Shown: positions 27,506-38,739, numbered from the stretch's first letter. The stretch: 64,000 nt of DNA from Rheinheimera salexigens (GCF_001752395.1 NZ_MKEK01000001.1:2471147-2535146); one strand, 5' to 3'. Notes: generated by a model not told the origin, from the sequence alone. Program-made: numbers and translations.

Positions 27506-30500
27506 CTAAATACTACTCATCATATTGAAGATCAACTTTGTAAACAGATCCGCTTTTCTTGGGTCGCTTAGCAATTGCATCATCTGGTTTTGATGGGCAT
27601 CGCTGCTGCTTAAAATTGCATCGTCTACGGCTTTAGGGAAGTCACCTAGCATGGCTTGCTCTGGTGTGTTGTTGGCCACTTGGTGCATTACCGTTGTGTT
27701 TTCTTTTACCTTACCCAAAATGGTGTAGGCATAGTTAATCATATCGGCGTTGGTAAGCTCGTCGGTAATAAACAGTTCATTTAGTTTTGCCACCAACTCT
27801 GAAAGGAAGATTTCTTTTTTATCTTTAGGTGATGCTGAACCTAAGGCATCGCCTGGTTCTAGTTTACAGTCTGCGGCGTCTTCTTTTAGCTTAATGTCTT
27901 GCTGGCGAATTTTAGATAAGCGGTAATGGCTCATCACCACATTGCTTAGATCGATATCTTCTTCGTCTGTTTCAGCTTCACGCAGCATTGGCCTTAGGTT
28001 ACGTGCATAAAGGCTAAGCATTTCTAAGTCTTTATTTTCGTAATCGACAATTTGCGACATAAACTCATAAAAACGAACAAAGGTGCCTAAATCTTTCTTG
28101 AATATCTCCAATGCATCTTTTTCTTTTTTACAGTCTTTAAAGCTGTTTTCAGCGTTAGCAATTAACACGGCATCATTTGTCTTCTTTGTGCGCTCAAACA
28201 TCTCTTTGGATTGCTTATACGCTGCCACAGCCGACTTATAACGGCTAGTCCAACGCTGTACCGCAGGTTTACAGATATTGCCAATAGCGGCGTTACTTTT
28301 ACTTTTAACAAAGAAGGCTTGAGCGAACTGCTCTACTTCATACCATTGGAATATCCCCGCAGCACGTAGCTTGTCATGCAAATCCCAGATTAAGTTAGGA
28401 TCAGAAACATCGGCCAATTCAGCGGTTTGATAATAAGGCTGAAAGGCATCCAGAATATCTTGCGGCTCGTTAAAGAAGTCTAAAACAAAGGTGCCCGTTT
28501 CTGCCTTACCTGGATAGGTACGGTTTAAGCGAGAAAGCGTTTGCACACATTCAACACCACCGAGCTTTTTATCCACATACATAGCGCATAATTTAGGTTG
28601 ATCAAAACCGGTTTGAAATTTATTGGCCACTATCATCACTTGATAATCATCGCTGTCGAAGGCTTTACGCATATCACGCCCTTTTAGGCCAGGGTTCATA
28701 TTAGCTTCGGTAAATTTGTCACCAATTAACGCTGCTGAGTTAGGATCTTTGTCGGTGAATTCTACTTCACCTGAAAAAGCGATCATGGCTTCAATGGCTT
28801 GATAGCCTTTTTCTGCTTTTTTATCGGCTAAATATTTATCAAAAGACAGCTTGTAGCGTACTGCTTCTTTACGCGAGCTAGTTACTATCATGGCTTTAGC
28901 CTGACCACCTAATAAACCCATGATGTTGTCTTTAAAGTGCTCAACTATCACCTGTACTTTCTGGCTTATATTGTAGTCGTGTAGGCGCACCCATTGGTTA
29001 AGTTTTACCTTGGCTTTTTTGCTTTCAACTTCTTGATCCTCGCTTTGCACTTTCATAGCAAGGTTATAAGCCACTTTATAGTTAGTGTAGTTTTTTAACA
29101 CATCTAAAATAAAGCCTTCTTCAATAGCTTGGCGCATGCTGTACACATGGTAAGCTTCTGGCTTATTGGTTTTAGAAGCAGGTTGGCTTGGGTCTGGCAA
29201 GCGGCCAAATAGCTCTAAGGTTTTAGTCTTAGGTGTAGCGGTAAAGGCTAAATAACTAAGGTTCTTAGAAGCTTTGCGCGAGGCTACAGCGGCGTCAAGA
29301 ATATCATCTGCGCTTAGCTCTTCATCTTCGCCTTTGCTATCTATCATTAACACTTCTTTTAGCTGCCGAGCAGTGCTGCCGGTTTGCGAGCTATGGGCTT
29401 CATCAGCAATAACCACATAGTTACGCTCTTTTAAGCTAACGCTGTTTTCAATGGCTTTTAATACATAAGGGAAAGTTTGAATAGTCACAATAATAATGGG
29501 CTGTGAGCTTTCTAGCGCCGCGGCTAATTTTTCTGATTTAGAGCCATCACCTTCAGTGCGATTAATACGGCCAACCACACCTTCGGTAGCCGTAAATTGC
29601 GAGATAGTTTCTTGTAATTGATCATCAAGTACCGTTCGGTCTGTTACAACAATAATAGAGTCAAACAGCTTATTACCTTCGGCGGTATGCAGTGCCGACA
29701 ACTGGTGAGCAGACCAAGCAATAGAATTAGATTTACCCGATCCCGCACTGTGTTGAATAAGATACTTTTGGCCTGGGCCTTCACTGCGGGCGGCATTAAC
29801 TAACTTGCTAACCACATCCCACTGATGGTAACGCGGAAATATTAAGGTTTCTTTCTTGTACCGGCGCCCTTCCCAATCTTCTTTGTCTTCAATTTCTAAA
29901 TGAATAAAACGAGCCAGAATATTCAACAAGTTATCGGGTAGTAATACCTCGTTCCACAAATAATCGGTTGCGAATTGGTTTATATCGGCTGGAACATCGT
30001 TGCCTGCACCGCCTTCAGCCGTACCTTTATTAAAAGGTAAGAAAAAAGTGTTATCACCTTCTAAACGCGTGGCCATATACACTTCATATTGGCTAACAGC
30101 AAAGTGCACTAAAGCGCCACGCTTAAAGGTAAGCAATGGCTCTGGTTTTTTAGTGGCGGGGTCAATAGGCAAGCGCGTGGTTTTATACTGCTTAATGGCA
30201 TTTTGAATAGCCTGTTTAAACTCAGACTTAAGCTCTAAGGTGGCAACCGGCAAACCATTTAAAAACAAAACCAGATCAATGCGCCATTTTTTGGCTTTTG
30301 CACCCGTTTCTAATTCATGCTCAATACTTGTCCACGGTGAATAAGTTAACTCTGGCACAAGGCGTAATCGGTTCTTAGCGTAACGGGCTAAAGTATCAGG
30401 GTTTAAGTCATGCTCGGGCTTAAATTGGCATAAACTAAAGCGAGTACCACGGTCACGCAATTCATTACGTAACACGCCTAAAGTACCGAAGCTACGTAAT

Positions 30501-30796
30501 TCTTTATTAGCTGCATTAGGGTCGGCTTTGTTTAATTGCGAAGCAACACGCTCTATAAACTTTTTCTCTGGATGCTTTTCATTGCCAACAGATGGGGGGT
30601 AAAGTGCACAGAATTTTTGCCATTGCTCATCTTGAGTGTCTTTAATAAAACCCAACACATCTTCTTCATACAAGGCCAATTCGCGGTTATAACCAGCGGG
30701 ATTACCCAGCAACCAACCATTAGCAAGCAACTGATTAATCATATCGTTTTGAAATATAAACTCAGTTGATTTATCACCACCAAATACAGCTTGCAT
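27506..30796 (-). CDS. hsdR: Type I restriction enzyme R subunit HsdR
   Basis: A 1096-residue motor/nuclease subunit, normal length. N-terminal PD-(D/E)xK nuclease with the ATLELKSEF motif (about residue 187), SF2 translocase with Walker A SAGSGKSNS (about 353), DEAH in IADEAHSSQ (about 467), TATPKT, and a GFDQP/LNRTYPGK late helicase region. The C-terminal helical domain docks the M2S core. It cuts DNA lacking the methylation pattern set by HsdM/HsdS. Minus strand, 137 bases after hsdS, and may have its own promoter in that gap; the NERD-helicase gene follows after 76 bases. Confidence 0.95.
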   Translation of the reverse strand: MQAVFGGDKSTEFIFQNDMINQLLANGWLLGNPAGYNRELALYEEDVLGFIKDTQDEQWQKFCALYPPSVGNEKHPEKKFIERVASQLNKADPNAANKELRSFGTLGVLRNELRDRGTRFSLCQFKPEHDLNPDTLARYAKNRLRLVPELTYSPWTSIEHELETGAKAKKWRIDLVLFLNGLPVATLELKSEFKQAIQNAIKQYKTTRLPIDPATKKPEPLLTFKRGALVHFAVSQYEVYMATRLEGDNTFFLPFNKGTAEGGAGNDVPADINQFATDYLWNEVLLPDNLLNILARFIHLEIEDKEDWEGRRYKKETLIFPRYHQWDVVSKLVNAARSEGPGQKYLIQHSAGSGKSNSIAWSAHQLSALHTAEGNKLFDSIIVVTDRTVLDDQLQETISQFTATEGVVGRINRTEGDGSKSEKLAAALESSQPIIIVTIQTFPYVLKAIENSVSLKERNYVVIADEAHSSQTGSTARQLKEVLMIDSKGEDEELSADDILDAAVASRKASKNLSYLAFTATPKTKTLELFGRLPDPSQPASKTNKPEAYHVYSMRQAIEEGFILDVLKNYTNYKVAYNLAMKVQSEDQEVESKKAKVKLNQWVRLHDYNISQKVQVIVEHFKDNIMGLLGGQAKAMIVTSSRKEAVRYKLSFDKYLADKKAEKGYQAIEAMIAFSGEVEFTDKDPNSAALIGDKFTEANMNPGLKGRDMRKAFDSDDYQVMIVANKFQTGFDQPKLCAMYVDKKLGGVECVQTLSRLNRTYPGKAETGTFVLDFFNEPQDILDAFQPYYQTAELADVSDPNLIWDLHDKLRAAGIFQWYEVEQFAQAFFVKSKSNAAIGNICKPAVQRWTSRYKSAVAAYKQSKEMFERTKKTNDAVLIANAENSFKDCKKEKDALEIFKKDLGTFVRFYEFMSQIVDYENKDLEMLSLYARNLRPMLREAETDEEDIDLSNVVMSHYRLSKIRQQDIKLKEDAADCKLEPGDALGSASPKDKKEIFLSELVAKLNELFITDELTNADMINYAYTILGKVKENTTVMHQVANNTPEQAMLGDFPKAVDDAILSSSDAHQNQMMQLLSDPRKADLFTKLIFNMMSSI

Positions 30797-30933
30797 AGGG
30801 TTAAGTCCTTTTATGTTCTTTTAATATTTTTGTTATATTCAATCTTACGCTTACTCAGCTTGCCAATTACGTATATCACAAATCGGCAGGGATAGCTGAT
30901 TTGGACAATGACACAAACTCTCAATATTCGACA

Positions 30934-32265
30934 CTATGCACTAATCCCACTTGTGTCATTACCCGCAGGGTGTGAGACATGATGTCGAACATCAATTTTA
31001 CCAGTTACGGCTGCGGAGATTAGTGCAGTGCGGCGCTCTTGCATTAGTTGAATATTCTTTTCGCATTTAGAAACAGTTTGATCGATCACAGTTAGCTTAT
31101 GCAGTGTCTCTCTAACAATTTCGATTTGTTCATCAGCAGGTGGGCACGAAACCACTAACTCTCTGATGGTTTCTTGATTGATATTAGGGTCTTTTCGCGC
31201 ACCCTCTGCACCTACCATCCAATAAGGTCGATAGAACTCTACATATAAATGTAAAAAGTCAGGGTGTATTTTTTCATTTGGAAGGATTGCACAGACCGCC
31301 TGATTTATTGACGATTCAAATTTTAATAAAGAGTGTTTGCCAATAGTTCCTGCTCCACCATACATTGCTATCAATACGGAATTGATAGGTATAATTGTGC
31401 ATGCTGACTCTCGAATAGCTTTGCTTGTAATAGATATGGGAGTTTCAAAAAGCTGATCATTATTCAAGTCTGTTGATCTTATCCAAGGAATATTACCATC
31501 CTGATAATATTCCTCATATTTAGAGGTGCTTGGTGTACCTCCACTTTCAGTCTTATAAAACCACTTTATCTTTGGGGAGCGCCAATGCTCCGGCACTTCC
31601 CCTAGCCACTCAACACCTGAATCACGCATCGGGGCGTTGGGGTTTAGGCCTTTGGTGACGGCATGACTAATAACGGCTTGGCGTTTTTCTTTTAGCAGTT
31701 GGATAAGCTGTTGTTGTTTGTCGATAAGGGTATCGATTTTGGCGGTTTCGTGATCAAGGAAATTGGCGATTTTTTCAGCTTCGTCATCAGGAACTTCAGG
31801 GATTACAATGTTTTTCATCTCCGAAGAGTTTGTGCTCCATAAGTCTGCAACTATCCCCTTACCGTAACGATAAAATTCTTCCTGAAAGGGTTGGCTTCTT
31901 AAAAGATGATGTGCATAGCTTGGACTGATACGTTTTGGCTCCATAACTATGCTAATTAAAGATACAGAGCCTTCCAAAGGTGAAATGCCAGAAGAACCTT
32001 TACGGTCTGACCTGCTATTAATAACAAAATCATTTTTCTTCACCAGCTTTCGATTGTCACCAGCATCTGTTTTGGCTGCATTCTCAAGCTGTGGAACAAT
32101 CCCACTCATCGTCACGGAAAGCGCTGAATAATCTTTATCACTAACTTTTTCACGTCGCTCTACAAAAAACTGCCCCAGCCTTTTTGCTTCCCAATGTTCG
32201 GGCAACTTACCCAGCCACTCAACCCCAGAATCCTTATATTTCGGATACGCCTGATACTTACCCAT
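30934..32265 (-). CDS. hsdS: Type I restriction enzyme specificity subunit HsdS
   Basis: A 443-residue protein with two target-recognition domains, each opened by the classic motif (EWLGKLPEHW near residue 15 and EWLGEVPEHW near 220) and each followed by a helical conserved spacer (FLDHETAKIDTLIDKQQQL and the C-terminal copy). The two half-domains give a bipartite target sequence that cannot be read from the protein. It is separated from hsdM by an unusual 177-base hairpin-rich insert. Confidence 0.93.
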   Translation of the reverse strand: MGKYQAYPKYKDSGVEWLGKLPEHWEAKRLGQFFVERREKVSDKDYSALSVTMSGIVPQLENAAKTDAGDNRKLVKKNDFVINSRSDRKGSSGISPLEGSVSLISIVMEPKRISPSYAHHLLRSQPFQEEFYRYGKGIVADLWSTNSSEMKNIVIPEVPDDEAEKIANFLDHETAKIDTLIDKQQQLIQLLKEKRQAVISHAVTKGLNPNAPMRDSGVEWLGEVPEHWRSPKIKWFYKTESGGTPSTSKYEEYYQDGNIPWIRSTDLNNDQLFETPISITSKAIRESACTIIPINSVLIAMYGGAGTIGKHSLLKFESSINQAVCAILPNEKIHPDFLHLYVEFYRPYWMVGAEGARKDPNINQETIRELVVSCPPADEQIEIVRETLHKLTVIDQTVSKCEKNIQLMQERRTALISAAVTGKIDVRHHVSHPAGNDTSGISA

Positions 32266-32442
32266 GAACTAATCCTCTTGTTGAGGGTTTTTGCGTGAGA
32301 GCAAGGCGTGCCTGCGCGCAGCGAAGGAGCATACAGATCGTATGTGACTGAGCGGCCGCTCTTTTGCATCCATGCAAACGCGGCATACCGTTCGTCCTGA
32401 ACATAAGCACAGCCACAACGCAGCAATCGCGTAAAAAGACCA
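32266..32442. repeat. Hairpin-rich insert between hsdM and hsdS
   Basis: 177 bases, more GC-rich than its neighbours, containing two clear palindromes: CATAC-AGATC-GTATG and TTTGCAT-CC-ATGCAAA, plus GCGGCCGC. hsdM and hsdS normally abut or overlap, so this looks like an inserted MITE-like or REP-like repeat. An open frame crosses it in the same direction but has odd composition and no family resemblance. Confidence 0.5.
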
Positions 32443-34815
32443 TCAGGAGTGCACCTCTTGCAGCAGCGCCATAATCTCCGCCGACACCGCATCTAAATCC
32501 GCATCAATCTCGGCTAAGTCCCTTGGTGGCTGGTACTCGTAGAAGTGGCGGTTAAACGGAATCTCGTAACCGACAATGCCAATCTGCTCGTCTTTCGCAT
32601 CTTTCTTACTGGCGTCGATCCAGGCATCCGGCACATGGGGCTGCACTTCTTTTATAAAGTAGGCTTCGTTGAGGGCATTAACGCTTTGACTTGGGTCCAG
32701 TGCGACGTTTTCATTATCGCGCAGCTCGCTGTCGGGCTGGTATTCAATGGTTTTGCCGTTGACATCAAACAGGCCATAGATTGGATTAGGTGAAACTTTG
32801 TGGACTTTCTTAATCACTTTCTCGGCCGCTGGGTTTTTCCAGCTGACAGCGGCGGTGATTTGTTTCAACTCTTTCGTATCGAGCTTGAGGCTTTGCGCTT
32901 TGATCGCAGCTTTTACCGCAGCATCGTAGCGATTCATATCATCGTGCTGCTCACTGCCAATCACCGCTTGCAGTTGCTGAGCTTTGAACATGATCAGTTT
33001 TTGCTCAAGCCAAGTTTTGCTATCGAGTAGTTCTTTGATTTTCGCTTCTTTGAGCTCGCTGAAATTGGCTTTGCAATGCACGCGAATCTCAACGATTTGA
33101 TCGTCATTAAAAACGCCATAGTTTGCACAATCAGTGCTGTCGCTCCAGTTCTGCCCGTAGCTGGCATACACCCACTTCATCGGGGCATTCAGTTGTTTGT
33201 CATCAAAACGCAGTTCGGCAATGCGCTCATCACTGAACTGGTAGCTTTCGCGCAATGGGCGCTCAATGCTGATGCGGCGGTAACCAAATTCATGGTTGTC
33301 GAAAATCTTGCTGGCAAAGGTTTTCGCGGTTTCAGCTTTGGGGTTAGCTGACTGGCGGCCACGATTGCTTTTAACATCAGCAGGCTTATCTAAATCTCGT
33401 GCTTCTTCTTCGGTAAAGGCACCAAAGCTGCGAATGATGGTGGCGATATCTGACTCGCTCATCTCATTGCGTTTGCTGCCGAGGGATTTGCGCATTTTGC
33501 TGTACAGATTGACGCCATTGATCAGCTGCACTTTGCCTTTGCGTTCGTCGCGCTTTTTATTCGACAGCACCCAAACATAGGTGGCGATGCCGGTGTTGTA
33601 GAACATATCGGTGGGCAGGCCAATAATGGCTTCCACCAAATCGGCTTCTAGCAGGTAACGGCGAATCTCGGATTCACCCGAGCCCGCGCCACCAGTAAAG
33701 AGCGGCGAGCCATTAAGGATAATACCGATACGACCGCCGCCTTCGTTTGTATCACGCAGCTTGTCGATTAAATGCATTAAGAACAATAACGAACCATCGG
33801 AGACGCGTGGCAAGCCGGGGCCAAAACGACCATCAAAACCTTTAAGGGTATGTTCGTCTTTAATGCTGGATTCAATCTTTTTCCAGTCCACACCAAACGG
33901 TGGGTTAGAAAGCATGTAGTCAAATTTGTCGGCGTACAGCTGGTCGTTGGAAAGCGTGTTGCCGAGTTTAATATTAGAAACGTCTTGCCCTTTTATCAGC
34001 ATGTCGGCTTTACAAATGGCGTAGCTCTCAGGGTTGAGCTCTTGACCAAAGGCACGCATAACAGCGTGAGGGTTCAGTTCGTGTACGTATTCCATACCCG
34101 AAGACAAAAAACCGCCCGTACCTGCTGTTGGGTCATATATGGTACGGATAATACCGGGCTTGGTTAGCGCATCGTCGTCTTCCATAAACACTAATGCTGT
34201 GGTTAGGCGCACTATGTCACGCGGGGTAAAGTGCTCACCGGCAGTTTCATTAGAGCCTTCAGCAAAGCGGCGAATTAATTCTTCAAACACTAAGCCCATA
34301 TCGTGGTTAGAAATCGCCTTAGGGCTAAGGTCGGTTTGGCGTACTCTTTGTACTACTTTAAACAGTAAGTCGGCATCGTTAAGCTGACCTAAAAACTCAG
34401 CAAAGTTAAAGTATTCAAATATCTCTCGGGCATCTTTAGAAAAGCTTTGAATATAGTTTTCCAAGTTAGCTTTAATGTCGTCTTGGCCAAGCTTGGCTAA
34501 GTCCATTTTAGAGGTGTTATAAAAGCTTAGGGTTTGGCCATTAACTTGGGTTGCCCTTAATAGCAGTTTTTCTTGCGCTTCTTCTGGCAGGTTCATGGCT
34601 TGAATTCTGTCGTACTCGGCTAATACCTGCTGTTTGCTTTGTCCTAGCACGCCTTCTAAACGGCGCAGTAAGGTAAAGGGTAATATAATGCGGCCATACT
34701 GGCTTTGCTTAAAGTCACCACGTAACAAGTCGGCGATAGACCAGCAAAATGCAGCCAAATTGTTTGGTTTAGCGTTAGGTGTAGAAGACGTACTATCTGC
34801 CATTTTAATATCCAT
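32443..34815 (-). CDS. hsdM: Type I restriction enzyme modification subunit HsdM
   Basis: A 790-residue N6-adenine DNA methyltransferase. N-terminal helical HsdM domain ([20 protein letters not shown]), S-adenosylmethionine motif [10 protein letters not shown] (about residue 232) and catalytic NPPFG (about 307). It is about 250 residues longer than the common 500-550-residue HsdM, owing to a C-terminal extension rich in charged residues found in one HsdM subgroup. ATG 34803 is an alternative start; neither has a strong ribosome site. First gene of the hsdM-hsdS-hsdR cluster. Confidence 0.93.
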   Translation of the reverse strand: MDIKMADSTSSTPNAKPNNLAAFCWSIADLLRGDFKQSQYGRIILPFTLLRRLEGVLGQSKQQVLAEYDRIQAMNLPEEAQEKLLLRATQVNGQTLSFYNTSKMDLAKLGQDDIKANLENYIQSFSKDAREIFEYFNFAEFLGQLNDADLLFKVVQRVRQTDLSPKAISNHDMGLVFEELIRRFAEGSNETAGEHFTPRDIVRLTTALVFMEDDDALTKPGIIRTIYDPTAGTGGFLSSGMEYVHELNPHAVMRAFGQELNPESYAICKADMLIKGQDVSNIKLGNTLSNDQLYADKFDYMLSNPPFGVDWKKIESSIKDEHTLKGFDGRFGPGLPRVSDGSLLFLMHLIDKLRDTNEGGGRIGIILNGSPLFTGGAGSGESEIRRYLLEADLVEAIIGLPTDMFYNTGIATYVWVLSNKKRDERKGKVQLINGVNLYSKMRKSLGSKRNEMSESDIATIIRSFGAFTEEEARDLDKPADVKSNRGRQSANPKAETAKTFASKIFDNHEFGYRRISIERPLRESYQFSDERIAELRFDDKQLNAPMKWVYASYGQNWSDSTDCANYGVFNDDQIVEIRVHCKANFSELKEAKIKELLDSKTWLEQKLIMFKAQQLQAVIGSEQHDDMNRYDAAVKAAIKAQSLKLDTKELKQITAAVSWKNPAAEKVIKKVHKVSPNPIYGLFDVNGKTIEYQPDSELRDNENVALDPSQSVNALNEAYFIKEVQPHVPDAWIDASKKDAKDEQIGIVGYEIPFNRHFYEYQPPRDLAEIDADLDAVSAEIMALLQEVHS

Positions 34816-35532
34816 AAATGATGAGTCGTTATATTAACGAAAATGTTGCGATGAATGACTACTATAAATTGTGAATCATCCATGAATACACATTTCGATG
34901 ATACCACAACATTTACAGAAGTTTCAGTAGGTTGAAAACAGCATAACGCCGCACACAAAGCGTTTATACTGCGAGTGAGTTCATTAGGTAGGATACTCAG
35001 GTTAAAGTGTTTTCTTACTGGCATACTAGTTTAAATTCTCTGGTTATAAACCAGTCTCTAAAGACTAGGTAATAGAGTTAAACTTAACTCTGCTTTCAAA
35101 GCCGTTACTGCACCTATATTGAGTGTGAAACACCATTAAATTATCGGTTGTTATCGGCCAAACTGCACCTAACAAGTGGAGGGATTTAGCTAAACGAACT
35201 AAATTTTGAGCTTGGCAAACTCATGGTAAAAGATATTTTCAGCTGATTCGTATTTTGTGTGTGTCAAGGTATTTGCTTATTTTGCCACCTATTGCTAAGA
35301 TGATTTTGTGACTGACAACAAAGCAAGTCCCCATTTAAGGTAACCACAAATTAATAGTGGTCAAAATGGAAACTTTCAAGTTGTGGCCGTTTTGTGGCCG
35401 TTAATTAGTCAGACCTATCTATAAACCACCTGTAAGCACCTAGAGCAAAAGCTCTAAATATCCTGTAACTGCTTGTTTAATATGATTTAAACTGTTATAA
35501 AATGTTTTAGACTGCTTTAGTGTGTATTTATA
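34816..35532. other. Island end region without genes
   Basis: About 700 AT-rich bases between hsdM and the tRNA fragment. It should contain the hsdM promoter. No convincing gene, repeat array or integrase remnant was seen; a short tandem GTGGCCGTT pair occurs near 35383-35402. Confidence 0.4.
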
Positions 35533-35585
35533 ACACCACCTTGACATGGTAGGGGTCGGTGGTTCGAGTCCACTAGGACGCACCA
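35533..35585 (+). tRNA. 3' fragment of tRNA-Val(GAC), likely island attachment site
   Basis: 53 nt matching the 3' two thirds of tRNA-Val with a GAC anticodon: the anticodon arm ACCACCTTGACATGGTAGG, T arm GGTTCGAGTCC and CCA end at 35583-35585. The 5' part (acceptor 5' strand and D arm) is absent; upstream bases do not pair with the 3' acceptor strand. A tRNA-type terminator follows. This is the pattern left at the far end of an element integrated in a tRNA gene. Confidence 0.75.
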
Positions 35586-35596
35586 ACAAATTCAAA

Positions 35597-35627
35597 CAAA
35601 AAAGCCGCTTTTAAAGCGGTTTTTTTG
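35597..35627 (+). terminator. Rho-independent terminator of the former tRNA-Val gene
   Basis: CCGCTTT (35605-35611) pairs with AAAGCGG (35613-35619), flanked by an A-run and a T-run of seven. It sits 12 bases after the CCA end of the tRNA fragment. Confidence 0.85.
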
Positions 35628-36196
35628 TATTTCACTTTATTCTCCGCCCTAAATATCTAGTCCCATACCCAATGTGTTTACTCCTTGCAAAACTTTGTTC
35701 TGGTTGCGTAAACAAGTCTAAAAATAAGCTATTTATAATCTACTAGTAACAACTAAAAATTTTATTTGTAAAAATAATGCTTAAAGATATTAAACACTAG
35801 ACTAAACAATAGGCTAAAAAATCAACCGAATTAAGTCTTTAATGCATAGTAATGCTGATTTAAACAATCGCCCTGATTACGACTGTGTGATTCAAGATCT
35901 CACAGGTTATGTATTAACCTTCCAAATTTTTGGTTACTTTAGTCACTGGTTAATTTTTAAACATATTTTAATCGTTCGACTACTATTATATTGAGTACAC
36001 AGTCAAGCATCTAATCTAACTAAGTGTTAAAAGATTGAAGCTTTAGCTGCTAAAGAAAACTTAGTATGTATTGCCAAGCTTGATGGATTAAAAACAGTAA
36101 TTAATCCGTTATCGCTAAGCGTGTCTCAATGTTAATTACAAATAAAGCAAAATTTAAACAGGATCAAATTAACCAAATAACTTGCTAGGATGGATT
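35628..36196. other. Intergenic stretch upstream of katE
   Basis: Roughly 570 AT-rich bases with no gene seen. It must contain the katE promoter, but I cannot point to a defined box. Confidence 0.35.
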
Positions 36197-38092
36197 ATGA
36201 AAAAGAATATTGATCATACCGACCCCGCTAAAACGATGAATCCAAAACGTGGTAATGGAGGTGAGACTCATCAAGATGCAGACAAGAAATCTCAAACATT
36301 AACTACTCAACAAGGAGTAGTGATTAGTGATAATCAAAACTCGTTAACATCAGGAAGTCGCGGCCCTACACTTTTAGAAGACTTTGTATTACGTGAAAAA
36401 ATTAATCATTTTGACCATGAGCGTATTCCAGAGCGTATTGTGCATGCAAGAGGCAGTGCGGCACATGGTTACTTTGAACTAAATGAATCTTTAGCAGACT
36501 ATACAACCGCTAAAATACTCTGTGAAACAAATAAACAAACACCTTTATTTACTCGATTTTCTACTGTTGCCGGAAGTAAAGGTTCTAAAGACACACCTCG
36601 TGATGTACGCGGTTTTGCTGTCAAAATTTATACCGAACAAGGTAATTGGGACATTGTCGGCAATAATATGCCTATTTTCTTTATTCAAGATGCAATGAAA
36701 TTTCCTGATCTGATACATGCTGTGAAACCCGAACCAGACCGTGGGTTTCCTCAGGCTGCTTCTGCCCACGATACTTTTTGGGATTTTGTTTCATTAAGTC
36801 CAGAAACCATGCATAACTTAATATGGCTTATGAGTGATCGTGCCCTACCGCGCAGCTTGCGTATGATGGAAGGCTTTGGCATTCATAGTTATCGTTTAAT
36901 AAATAAAGAAGGCATAAGTACCTTTGTACGCTTTCATTGGAAACCCGTGCTTGGAGTACAGTCAACTACTTGGGATGAAGCCGTAAAAATCTCTGGTGCA
37001 GATCCTGACTATCATCGTCGTGATTTATTCGAAGCAATTAATAATGAAGACTACCCAGAGTGGGAATTTGGTGTGCAATTATTTACTGAGGAAGATGCAG
37101 AACAATTTCCTTTTGACCATTTAGACGCCACAAAACTTATTCCTGAAGAGCTCGTTCCAGTAAAAATTGTCGGTAAAATGGTGCTCAATCGCTACCCTGA
37201 TAATTTTTTTGCTGAAACCGAGCAAGTCGCATTTTGTCCATCGCATGTAGTTCCCGGCATAGATTTTAGTAATGATCCTTTGCTGCAAGGCCGGCTATTT
37301 AGTTATTTAGACACCCAGCTATCCCGGTTAGGCTCACCTAACTTTGCCCAAATACCTATTAATGCACCTAAATGTCCATTTGCTAATATGCAACGTGATG
37401 GCCACATGCAGATGCACGTACCTAAAGGTCGGGTTGCCTATGAGCCGCAAAGCTTAGACCCAGAGATGCCGCGTGAAAGTGCTAAGCAGGGTTTTGTATC
37501 ATATCAAGAGCAACTTGACGATAATGTAAAAGGCCGGGTTAGAGCAGATAGCTTTGCGGATCACTACAGTCAGCCTCGTATGTTCTACCGTAGTCAAACC
37601 CCCTACGAACAAGCACATATTGCTTCAGCTTATGCGTTTGAACTTGGTAAAGTAGATACACCACATGTGCGCATGCGCACACTTACGCACATACGTAATA
37701 TTGATGAAGACTTAGCTAAGCGCGTTGCAAGTGCGCTAGGTATGACCTTACCAGAAGCTACCGCTCCCGCTGCAGCCATACAAGATATGGCAACCTCAGC
37801 TGCTTTACAGACTATTGGACTTTCACCTAATAGCTTAAAAGGTCGTTTAGTGGGTATCCTAGTTGCCAAAGGCTCGAAGCGTAGTGAGATTGAAAAATAT
37901 CAAACTGCCGCTAAAGCACAAGGCGCAAGCGTGAAAATTGTAGCACCAGGCCGTGAAGTTCAGCTTGATGATGGTACTCGCATTCAATCTGCAGAACGTA
38001 TCGCTGGTGCCCCGTCAGTTTTTTTGATGCCGTCGTCAGCATCATTATGCCTGATCAAGCCAAACAACTGGCTAAAGATAGTTCAACACTAG
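36197..38092 (+). CDS. katE: Large-subunit monofunctional catalase (HPII/KatE-like), frameshifted near 3' end
   Basis: Haem catalase degrading hydrogen peroxide. Catalytic His in [14 protein letters not shown] (about residue 81), Asn in [10 protein letters not shown] (about 156), haem-ligand Tyr in [11 protein letters not shown] (about 461). After the core comes the flavodoxin/DJ-1-like C-terminal domain of large catalases ([15 protein letters not shown]). Start ATG 36197; TTG 36182 is in frame but unlikely. At about 38020 a run of seven T breaks the frame: with eight T the text would read [12 protein letters not shown] and continue into the frame ending at 38283. As given, the protein ends with about 20 abnormal residues. 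The catalytic core is complete. Confidence 0.9.
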   Translation: MKKNIDHTDPAKTMNPKRGNGGETHQDADKKSQTLTTQQGVVISDNQNSLTSGSRGPTLLEDFVLREKINHFDHERIPERIVHARGSAAHGYFELNESLADYTTAKILCETNKQTPLFTRFSTVAGSKGSKDTPRDVRGFAVKIYTEQGNWDIVGNNMPIFFIQDAMKFPDLIHAVKPEPDRGFPQAASAHDTFWDFVSLSPETMHNLIWLMSDRALPRSLRMMEGFGIHSYRLINKEGISTFVRFHWKPVLGVQSTTWDEAVKISGADPDYHRRDLFEAINNEDYPEWEFGVQLFTEEDAEQFPFDHLDATKLIPEELVPVKIVGKMVLNRYPDNFFAETEQVAFCPSHVVPGIDFSNDPLLQGRLFSYLDTQLSRLGSPNFAQIPINAPKCPFANMQRDGHMQMHVPKGRVAYEPQSLDPEMPRESAKQGFVSYQEQLDDNVKGRVRADSFADHYSQPRMFYRSQTPYEQAHIASAYAFELGKVDTPHVRMRTLTHIRNIDEDLAKRVASALGMTLPEATAPAAAIQDMATSAALQTIGLSPNSLKGRLVGILVAKGSKRSEIEKYQTAAKAQGASVKIVAPGREVQLDDGTRIQSAERIAGAPSVFLMPSSASLCLIKPNNWLKIVQH

Positions 38093-38283
38093 ATTGGTTT
38101 ACTGACGCTTACGTACATTGCAAAGCCATTGCTTATTGCGGTGCGACAGATGAATTTATCTTAAGTAAACTGCCGATTAAAAAAGATGACTTTATCACGC
38201 CACTTTCTGAAGTAGATACCTTTATAGAAAATGCTAAAACACGACTATGGCAGCGTGAACCTAAAGTGCGTGACTTAGCATAA
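38024..38283 (+). pseudogene. katE: Displaced C-terminal part of katE
   Basis: The +1 frame after the T-run at about 38019-38026 reads [12 protein letters not shown]...DAYVHCKAIAYCG, the normal ending of large-subunit catalases. Together with 36197-38020 it would give a catalase of about 695 residues. A one-base deletion or homopolymer sequencing error separates the two. Confidence 0.85.
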
Positions 38284-38348
38284 AGCTAAATGACAGCATA
38301 AAAATTATGCTTAAGATTAAAGCCTATATTGTTAAGCGTAAAGTAAGT

Positions 38349-38387
38349 AAGCCCAAAACGCAGCATAACTACTGACGTTTTGGGCTT
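38349..38387 (+). terminator. Rho-independent terminator of katE
   Basis: 12-bp perfect stem AAGCCCAAAACG (38349-38360) with CGTTTTGGGCTT (38376-38387), 66 bases after the catalase stop. Confidence 0.75.
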
Positions 38388-38739
38388 AAAATCCCCCTCA
38401 CCCTAAAGTTTACACTCCTTCAACATCCATCCAAAAAACTTCACTTTAATTTCAACTTTCGCTTTCACATATAACTAGAGTTAAAGCTCTGTTTTATTTA
38501 ACAGCCTTTTTAGCTCACTTACTCAACTATTTTTTAATTAACCGGGCCTCATTCATATTAGGTTCATTAACTTATTTGTTGTTTATTTCGTCAATTCACT
38601 AACGCATTAGTTAAAAATTAATATATAGTGGCCCGCTTTTTTTTTAAAAAAAATATAAAACACCGCTAATTACTTCGCAAATAAACAATTTGCCTAAGTA
38701 AATTGGAAACAGAATTCGAAAGCTTTAAAGGAATTAATA
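38388..38739. other. AT-rich intergenic stretch
   Basis: About 350 bases, including a T9/A-rich run near 38639-38655, without a gene. It probably carries the promoter that once served the degenerate mini-copy and perhaps now serves the large surface protein. Confidence 0.35.

Noticed and set aside
32160..32492. 110-residue protein spanning the hsdM-hsdS gap
   Set aside because: It overlaps both hsd genes, is extremely Arg/Cys-rich at its start and has no ribosome site; it is a by-product of the hairpin-rich insert.
34656..35024. 122-residue minus-strand frame upstream of hsdM
   Set aside because: It overlaps the N-terminal coding part of hsdM in another frame and shows no coding character.
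38000..38060. Programmed ribosomal frameshift in katE
   Set aside because: A T-run of seven alone is not a known slippery signal in this context, no stimulatory structure is evident, and catalases are not known to use it.
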